Source of the DNA: Undaria pinnatifida
Taxonomy: Eukaryota; Sar; Phaeophyceae; Laminariales; Alariaceae
Direction: 5' to 3'
Length of the DNA stretch: 64,000 nt
Assembly (NCBI GenBank): GCA_012845835.1
Contig: JABAKD010000006.1
Location: 6,502,318-6,566,317 of the forward strand
Position numbers and translations under genes: made by a program. Positions 56,946 through 64,000 of this stretch are shown piece by piece; position 1 is the stretch's first letter; each line of letters begins with the position of its first letter. Under the pieces are notes generated by a model. The model was not told the DNA's origin. It saw only the letters and a program-made list of their open reading frames with translations, and ran no database searches.

Positions 56946-57868
56946 ATCAGGCTCCCCATCACCTCTCGGAACGGCGCATCTCCTGCCCCCTCATCCTCCT
57001 TCAAGGACCTGTTATCGTTGGCAAGGGAAGCAGGGATCGAGCTGGTACGACAAATATTGAATCGCTCGATAACACTCCTGATGTAACTCTTTTGAGAAAT
57101 CTCAATCGTGCCAGCCTCGCGGTCGCAAATAAATTCGCAACCAAGAAAGAACTTGACCTCACCCAAATTCTTCGTAGGAAGAGAATCACCTAGTGCTTCC
57201 ACAACCACCTTAGCCAGACTCTTAGTTCCTGCATACAGAATATCATCCACGTGAATCGCAACCATCCCCAACATATCTCATCCCATCATGAAACGCAGGA
57301 CACAGGGATCAGACATAGACTGCTCGGAACCAATCCTCTTCAGGTTCGACACTATTAATAGCTTCTTGTAGAATGTTCTAGATGCCTGATTCAATCCGTA
57401 CAAACTCTTGTTCAAACCGACAACCTTTCCTGACATCGAACCACAGCCAGGAGGCAACTGCAAGAACACCTCGTGATCTAATTCCGACTGAACAAACGCT
57501 TGCTCAATGTCCCAGTGGAGTAATTCCAAGTTGTACTTGCACGCCAACGCTACTAACAATCGCTGACATGCAGCATTTGCGGTATGCGAGAAAGTGTCGA
57601 GATAGTCCAATCCATACTTGCGCTTGAAGCCCTTCGCTACAAGCCTAGCCTTGGCCTTTACTATCTTGCCTGTTTCGTCTACTTTCCATTTGAAAACTCA
57701 TCTATCATCAATCACATTGCAGCCTACTGGGACCTTTAATGCTAACGTGAACGTTCCTGCTCTTATCAAGCCTTCAATTTCGGCAGACCTGGCTACCTCC
57801 CAAATCTTGGCGTACTTTGAATGCTGGGCTTCTTGATAGCTACCAGGCTCTGACTTGATATCCTGAAC
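56783..57868 (-). pseudogene. Copia reverse transcriptase domain
   Basis: Frames 57,610-57,278 and 57,274-56,783 share one phase and are separated by an in-frame stop at 57,278-57,280. The first holds DYLDTFSHTANAACQRLLVA, HWDIEQAFVQSELDHEVFLQ and GLNKSLYGLNQASR. The second holds the catalytic IHVDDILYAG, then SQKSYIRSVIERF and MGSLMWIASQTRPDI. Weaker matching continues upstream of 57,610. Confidence 0.85.
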
Positions 57869-57871
57869 CAG

Positions 57872-58804
57872 TTATTTCGGCAATTCGATTTCGTCACCTG
57901 CTCTCTGCTCCACTACAAGTGCATATACTATCTCCGATGCGGAGATGGGTCCTAGGGTGGCCACAAGGCCGGGTACGCTCTGCTGGATAACTGCACGGGT
58001 TTGCGCGCGAATTCTACCGTCTCTTACTTCTTCATTCTCACGCGCAGGAATTTGAAAGTCAGCAAGCTCAGCGACATTCGGCGGACGACGAGCGGCTGGA
58101 GGGGGTGCCTCCGCCTTTTCCGGCCCTCCCGACCCAATCGACTCTACATCACCATGCCCTCTCGGCCCAATGGACTCTACCTCGTCATCCCCTCTCGGAT
58201 TCCCCATCTCTACCTCCCCTGCTTCCTGCCCTCCCTGCCCCTCCCCATCAGTTTCAGACGCTGGAGAAGACACAGAGCAGCTCCATCAGAGGAATTGTTC
58301 ATGAGCGAAGACGATTCAGAGGGGGACGGTGGAACAGAGGGGGATTGGCCTACACTGCCTGCATCAACACTGACAACGTCATCGATTTCTGCACCCGAAG
58401 CCGTTACATCACGTCATAAAAGTGTGTGGGCAAATTCTCTCCCAACAATCGGCCACACCTCGGCTTCTACATTGTCGTCACTTTTCTCTCATCCCTCCTG
58501 CGACCTCTATCGGCAAGGAAGGTTGCAGTGGATGGAGCTGTGACGGCACCACCTCCCACGTCACATCTCTCGTTTCCTGAATAGTTCCAGCCCTTGTAAG
58601 TACTCTCTGACAATCACGGGGGTGGTCTCTCGAATTACCGATATAAAAGCAACTCTCACCCTTCGGTAACAGCTTTGACGGTCGCTGCCTCCTGCAGTAC
58701 GCCAGTTTCCAAAACGGATACGGTCTAGCACGACGAGGTTCTCTATACCACATCTCATACGGTGACTTAGAGTCAGGGTTAGCGGAACATGCGGTATGGT
58801 TCAT
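57872..58804 (-). pseudogene. Copia post-integrase and linker region
   Basis: MNHTACSANPDSKSPYEMWY and ESCFYIGNSRDH (58,804-58,478) mark the segment after the integrase core. An acidic Gly/Glu-rich linker (58,273-57,872) follows in the same phase after stops. Confidence 0.7.
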
Positions 58805-58816
58805 TGCTTCGCAAGC

Positions 58817-59185
58817 TTAGTGCACAGCTTCAGCCCAGAGTTTGTCAGTGTTTGGTAACTGCACATGCCCAAAAAGGACTTTCACCTGAATACGAGCCGC
58901 CATCGCGGCCTCCTCAATCAATCCCAACCCACGCTCTGCAACACCATTATATTGCGGACTATAAGCTGGTGTGAAGTCTTGTTTGATCAAGAGCTCATTG
59001 TACACAGATGGTAATTCCCCCCGGGAAAACTCTCCTCCATTGTCAGATCTAACAATCTCAACCAAGGATGGGATCCCATCGGCACGCACACTCGCAAGAA
59101 AACTTCGGAAAGCACTGCCAGCGTCTGATTTATTTCTCAGGAAATATATCCATGCACGCCTTGTGAAATCATCCTTCACATTCAT
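58817..59185 (-). pseudogene. Copia integrase core
   Basis: KDDFTRRAWIYFL, RSDNGGEFSRG and YSPQYNGVAERG give the D,D(35)E-type motifs. The frame ends at an in-frame stop (58,817-58,819) just before the post-integrase segment in the same phase. A frameshift separates it from the upstream segment at 59,202. Confidence 0.85.
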
Positions 59186-59201
59186 GGGGTAATGTTTACC
59201 C

Positions 59202-60119
59202 CTACGGACGCAACGTCCTTCCTCCCGCCCAGGTCAACAAAACCTCTGCCAAACTTTTATCTGATCTACGTTTAGCTTCATGAAAAATTCCTTTCCTAAC
59301 AGCCTTCGACATTGAAAATCCCGTACAAGCATGCATGCCACCAACCACCGCGGTACCTAGTCGCTTTGCAGTAGTACGAAGCAATCTCTCGTGCGAAGGA
59401 GCATAAATTTTGTGGAACTCGTTCACATCCATCATGGTTTCATGCTTGGGGTTTGAAGGAGTGAGGGCAGCCAACACCGTACCAATAGAGTCTTCTCTTA
59501 GACGATACGCAGTCGCAATCAGCATGCCATCGAAGTTCTGAAAAGTGACTTTTCCTTGAAAAGCAGTCATAACACCATCAGGACCACCAAGATTATTGCA
59601 TGACTCGCCATCAAACTCTGCGCTCAGAGAAACGAGGTTGTATCCCAAGTTGGGGGAGTACAACACGTTGTGCGGATCCACTGAAAGCTCGCTGTCAGCA
59701 ATCACAAACACCAACTCCAGTGTTCCAGAGAATTCTACCTCACAAGACACGCCACCAATCCCGTTGACGATATTCTGGCATGGCTTAAAGTCCTTCATTC
59801 AAGCGAGAGAATCTGTCATGTGAAAAGCAGTGCCCGTGTCCGCATACCAATCCTCGAAATACTTAGACTTGTTAACAGCGTTCATAATCATATCCTTGTT
59901 GACAGCGCTTAAAATCAGATCATCTCGTGGTGTTAGCAGACACTTCAAACCGGAAACATCGTACATCATACCGCCCCATTCTTCACATGCCTGCACAATC
60001 ACATCATTCCGGGGTGCTAGCAGACACTCCAAATAAGAAACGTCAGACTCTTCACCGCTTTCATCCTCGTCGGCCTCGGATCTTCCAGTCTGTGCGGGAT
60101 GAGCTATGATGCGAGTCAA
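59202..60119 (-). pseudogene. Copia protease and gag-pre-integrase region
   Basis: WYADTGTAFHMTDS (about 59,845-59,802) contains the aspartic protease D-T-G active site. An in-frame TGA (59,799-59,801) follows at once. Then comes the protease remainder (GIGGVSCEVEFSG, LYSPNLGYNLVSLS) and a gag-pre-integrase-like stretch to 59,202. Confidence 0.8.
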
Positions 60120-60136
60120 GCAGTCCTTTCTCCCGA

Positions 60137-61432
60137 CTACCTCTGAAAAGTATTTTTCTTGAACGAATCAGACTCGGAGTTAGACTTCGGCTTGTTGTGG
60201 TGCTTCTTGCTACTTTTCCTCTCAGTCCTAGACACCAGAACAACACTACTGTGCTTCTTCGAACCACCCTGTGCCTGCAAGTCTAGGTAACGCTCACGCG
60301 CTTTAGTGTTGATGAACGATGGATAATTCGGACAGAACACCACACGAGTCTCACGCAAAGTCTTGTACTCGTGCGACAGCCCTTCAAACATCAGATTGCA
60401 CACCTGCCTGTCATCTTTCTTGACCTCAAGCATTTGCAGAACACCAAGGGTCTCTCTCATGGATGCAAAGAAGGTTGCGGGATTTTCGTTCAAACGCATG
60501 CGCAGTGACTTCAGCTTCTCCTCCTGCACACGAATGTGACTCTAGCTCAACGGCAGAAAATGATCCTTTAGCACACGAAACGCCTTGCTGGGGGAACCAG
60601 AGTGCCTAGCCATGTTTTTCAGACTCTCCTTCTTCAAGCAGTCGAACAGAAACCACCAAGCCATCTCCGTCTGACGAATCACACCCACATTGAAACCCTT
60701 CTCTACCCAGAAGGTCAAGTCAAAACCAATGTCTGCAATCGGAATCTCAATCTCGGAAACAAACGTCTCATACTTCAAGTACAGGTTGTTGTGTCGGGCA
60801 CTCAGCAGAACGTACTGCGACCATGAGAGGTAAGAACGTCGCTGCCGTCATAAACAGGAGCTTTAGGAACATTAAAAGGACCCCTACCCAACGTCTCTCC
60901 TGTGTCAGTAATGTCAGCCCCAGGAATCAGTGTGATTCCACTGGCGACGTTTGCGCACCACTCACTCGACATAGAAGGAGCGGGCGGAACAGCGGATTGG
61001 CTACCTACAGCAGCCCTACCGACTGTCCCGTGAATCGAACCAAAGTTTGCTGCAGGAACAGAGGTACTTATTTCAGCAGATACATGGGGGTTCAAGCCTG
61101 AGCTAACACTCCTACTCCCAACCCGCATGCTGGACACGACAAAGCCTTGTGGTATTGCTGCCCGTACTTCTCGCGGCCCCGCTGGTGGCACCCGATTAGT
61201 GCACACCAACCTCTAGTCCGGTGTCTCTAGGTGCAACACGCTCAGAACCAGAGGGCTCCACTTCCCTTCCTTGCTGCACCTCAACGAGCGACTTGAGTAA
61301 ATCTTGCTGAAATGGCACTAGAGTCGCAAGCTCAGACAACTGTGTCTCTAAGGAACCCATCCTCTCACGAACCTCCAGCGATTCACCCTGAGATGGGTTG
61401 ACGGCAGGATTCTCCTTCTCCAGTTCAGCCAT
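60137..61432 (-). pseudogene. Copia gag remnants
   Basis: A first ATG at 61,432, about 90 bases inside the 5' LTR, opens a 78-codon frame with coiled-coil character. Frameshifted pieces follow at 61,209-60,802 and 60,778-60,542 (WWFLFDCLKKESL). After an in-frame TAG, 60,529-60,137 (MRLNENPATFFASMRETLGV, KKDDRQVCNLMFEGL) matches the capsid-like helical gag region of copia elements. No intact CCHC zinc knuckle was seen. Confidence 0.75.
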
Positions 61433-61520
61433 GATGAGGTAGGGTGATCAAGCCTTCCTCGACAGACCAGTCGAGCAAATCCAGGGGGACGAAGCAGCAG
61501 CCGACTGATGCGCTATCGCG

Positions 61521-61910
61521 TGTTGGTAAAGGCGTGACTTCTGGAGAGAGGTCGGGAGGTGGAGTGAACGAGTGGGACGAGCACAAAGGCTGCGAGCTCC
61601 TACGCCACTTTGGAAAGAGGCACACAATCGGACCAATGCAACGTACCGACCACGGCAATAAGCCGAAAATTCGACCTCTAGCAACACTACGGGAGTATCC
61701 TACCTGACAATTGTCCGATGTACCATACATACTCGTACGGTCCAATGTATAACCCTTAGGTGTGTACAACCTACCGAACTACCGCAGCACCACAAAGGTT
61801 ATTGCTATTGGCTAGCTCGGCAACCTTAAATCGACAATTCGGCTATTCCAATACTCCAATCAGATGTTCTACCGCATCTCAATCGATACACACGGCCGCT
61901 ATCACGAACA
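61521..61910 (-). repeat. Copia 5' LTR
   Basis: On the minus strand TGTTCGTGATAGCGGCCG...TTTACCAACA. About 390 bp, shorter than the 3' LTR because of the indel. The tRNA primer site just inside it could not be identified with confidence. Confidence 0.8.
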
Positions 61911-61954
61911 CGTGGCACGCCAAGAAATGGTCAAATATTGTGCATCCGTTGACG

Positions 61955-62490
61955 ATCCAGGGGATCACCCACAGAGTCGGATAGGCCATCCTTGGCACGC
62001 ACATGAGGCGGGGTGGAGCACCAAAAGGCCTGTGGCGTGATAAAGATGCTTCTTACACATACGATGCACCAACTCAATCCATTGCGAGCGAAACAGTCAG
62101 GTGTTAGAGAAAATCGTCGAAACCCACACTCTCCACATTGAGACATGAAAATCAGCAGCAGCGGGACGTAGATCCCGAAACCTTATCTGCCAAGGTGAAT
62201 GTGCAACAACCATCACGACGCTATGGACACACGTTTAGTGAATTTGGGTGGAGGTGCTTGTTATGATGCAGGTTGATCGTAATCACGCAAAACGAAAAAT
62301 GGATGCGTCACCGCACGCGGGGCCGGCACGAAGTGACGGCATTTCATTTTCGAGGCATGAGTGACATGCTCATTATCTATCCCGTTCCATATTGGAGAAA
62401 ACTACGATTAGTATAGAGGATCACCCGCGGAGTCGGAGAGGTCACCCTGAGCACGCACATGAAGCGGCACGGGGCGCCGAGCTGTGAAAC
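61955..62490 (+). repeat. Two ~70-bp direct repeats
   Basis: GGATCACCCACAGAGTCGGA (61,961) and GGATCACCCGCGGAGTCGGA (about 62,419) start similar blocks, both continuing into GCACGCACATGA.GCGG. About 460 bases apart; nothing recognisable between. Confidence 0.5.
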
Positions 62491-62557
62491 GGTTGGGATG
62501 CAGATTGATTGCCACTTATCCCCAATGTCCACCCTCCCTGCTTCCCACGTTGGTATT

Positions 62558-62790
62558 TTATACCGGAATTCACTGTTTTATAGTATTATTCTGGAGGAGA
62601 CATGAATTGTGTCAGCTGTTTATATATGCGTGTACTTGCACCACTTTGTTTTTGTTTGTGTTTCTCCCCTGGGGTATTCCTCCGCTCCAGAGTGACTTAA
62701 CTGTCCTTTGACCACGGACTTGATGATGCGAGTTGATGTGAGAACGACAACAACAACAACAGCAGCAGCAGCAACAGTGTAGTACTACAT
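62558..62790 (+). mobile_element. CAA-tailed retroposon, 5'-truncated copy
   Basis: GGAGACATGAATTGTGTCAG through TATTCCTCCGCTCCAGAG to a (CAA)n(CAG)n tail at 62,748-62,777. 5' truncation with a retained tail is the usual outcome of target-primed reverse transcription. Confidence 0.6.
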
Positions 62791-62947
62791 TAAGTACGTC
62801 GTAGTAGAAGATGATCAAGACTGCCAATAGTGTGGTATTCGCCACGGCCGCTGCGCGCCAAGCATCACGACTCCATGATAACGCGTTTGGTGTGTTGAGG
62901 TGGAGCTATGGGTTGTGCGGGCCGTCCGCAACCTCTCTTTTGATATA

Positions 62948-64000
62948 CAGTGGAGTGCCCTCTATAGTGCGGGTACCCGCTACAGTGTGGGTGAAATCGC
63001 TTGGCACAACTTAGACCCCTCAATAGTGTGACAGCCGCACTATTCGGGGCGCCCCTATATAGTGCGTGTTTGGTCCCTCTTCATACCCTCTATAGTGCGG
63101 GTACTGACGCCACACCATGGCGCGGGTCATACCCACCAATTCCCGACACACACGGCACACAAGCACACCTACAGCAGTACCCCTACCGCATAAAAGCAGC
63201 AGCAGCAGCATACCCCTACAGTCCGATTGGGCTGCGAAAGCAACCGAGTTAAATCGACACAGGACGCGCATGAAAATACGTGGAAGTGTGGTGAGCTAAA
63301 GCTGTATTTTTCCCCATCCGCCGGAGGATTTAAAAAAACACACACACACACACACACTCACACGAGAACGGGAGAGACGTACACGATGCCATGTGCAGCA
63401 GGCGAGCTCTGCCTGGAACCAGACCCACACACAAGTAGACCGCATATGTGGGGTCGTCTGGCGTTCTGGGTGATGTTGAAAGTTGTTTTGAAAAGGTGTT
63501 CCTTCGGTCATGTGAACGGACGTGTTTCGTATTATGGCAAGTTGGGTTTCGTTTTACAGATCAGCTCTTGACTCACAAAAAGTGTTATCCTGTGAATAAT
63601 TTAGTAATGACAAGGGGACTCAAGGCACAACGGAGCAACGCGGACTAAGACATAGCTTTTGTGCTCAGCGTACAGTACCTTGCGCAAAATATCGTGGATC
63701 AAGTATGTATGCTGTGATCCGTTCTAGGGTTGGGTTTCGCCGCTGCGCAGTGCTCCCAACATGCAGTTGCGTTCTCGTCTCACCCACGAACGAACGCAAG
63801 CTTCTATCCTACAGACGCCATATCTCACTATGTACCCTTCGTTTGCTTTGTACACTACCGTGTAACCTTCATATGCCTTGTTATTGGCTGCACCCTACAC
63901 TTGATACCACTGATATCGCGAATAGTGCGCCTTTCCGCACTATTCAGGCCCAAATTCATATTGTGCGGGTACCCGCTGTTGTGCCCGTTCTATGGCTTGA
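62948..64000. mobile_element. TIR DNA transposon with TAGTGCGGGTAC motifs (pogo/mariner-like end), cut by window edge
   Basis: Left end TA|CAGTGGAGTGCCCTCTATAG followed by repeated TATAGTGCGGGTACCCGC motifs (62,960-63,105). The inverted counterpart (GTGCGGGTACCCGCTGTTGT and CCGCACTATTCAGG) lies at 63,925-63,986 and runs off the window. TA flank and a CAGT start are common in pogo-type elements. The interior has a (CA)n microsatellite (about 63,336-63,358) and frames of up to 114 codons, none transposase-like, so it appears non-autonomous. Confidence 0.5.

Larger units (their letters stand above)
55786..61910 (-). mobile_element. Ty1/copia retrotransposon, near full length, decayed
   Basis: Two LTRs bracket minus-strand remnants of gag, protease, integrase, reverse transcriptase and RNase H in the copia order (integrase before reverse transcriptase). 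There are at least six in-frame stops and at least four frameshifts, so no polyprotein can be made. A purine run (GGAGGG) precedes the 3' LTR. Flanking bases do not give a clean 5-bp target duplication. Confidence 0.9.

Overview
This window looks like repeat-dense nuclear DNA from a eukaryote with a large genome. There are no operons, ribosome binding sites or dense gene tracts. One coding region (46,941-48,422) opens directly at a polypyrimidine-AG splice acceptor. Almost everything else that can be recognised is transposable-element material: an APE-type LINE, a Ty1/copia element, a tyrosine-recombinase element, a tRNA-derived SINE, LTR-pair mini-elements and many terminal-inverted-repeat elements. 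A brown alga or another large-genome protist is my guess; nothing here fixes the lineage.

Layout. 1-1,027: the 3' end of a tyrosine-recombinase element with split direct repeats. 1,189-3,125: a family with poly-G/poly-C tracts and CAGCTG ends (called here the CAGCTG family), plus a tRNA-derived SINE dimer. 3,410-5,300: degenerate tandem repeats and featureless DNA. 5,290-13,200: copies of a (CAA)n-tailed retroposon, a roughly 150-bp mini-element (the TTCTTCACATT module), 400-bp inverted arms, a tandem duplication and a TIR element with TACCG-type subterminal repeats. 13,260-17,204: a minus-strand LINE. 17,190-20,720: LTR-like repeat pieces, a CAGCTG cluster and over 1 kb of AGT/TAGTAC satellite. 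22,982-24,473: an LTR-pair mini-element with a CACT target duplication. 24,501-25,876: a TIR element built around a 42-bp minisatellite. 26,139-27,880: more module copies. 28,945-32,262: a CAGCTG copy with a TA-flanked TIR element at its end, then a TCGACTG-repeat MITE. 33,185-45,065: mostly unrecognised DNA with CAGCTG copies and a 1-kb LTR-like repeat. 46,941-48,422: the one clear host gene, a GT31-type glycosyltransferase. 49,582-52,462: a TTAA-flanked piggyBac-like element and a second LTR-pair mini-element. 53,818-61,910: a CAA-tailed retroposon, a copia RNase H fragment, the second 1-kb LTR-like repeat and a decayed full-length copia element with both LTRs. 62,948 to the end: a TIR DNA element cut by the window edge.

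The genes do not form a pathway. The coherent story is successive waves of autonomous and non-autonomous elements. Several insertions are nested and their junctions give exact element boundaries. The most interesting candidates for undescribed elements are the CAGCTG/poly-G family, the minisatellite-bearing TIR element, the precise mini-element insertion at 5,761-5,907, and the split-repeat tyrosine-recombinase end. All identifications rest on reading the sequence by eye; no alignment or database search was run.
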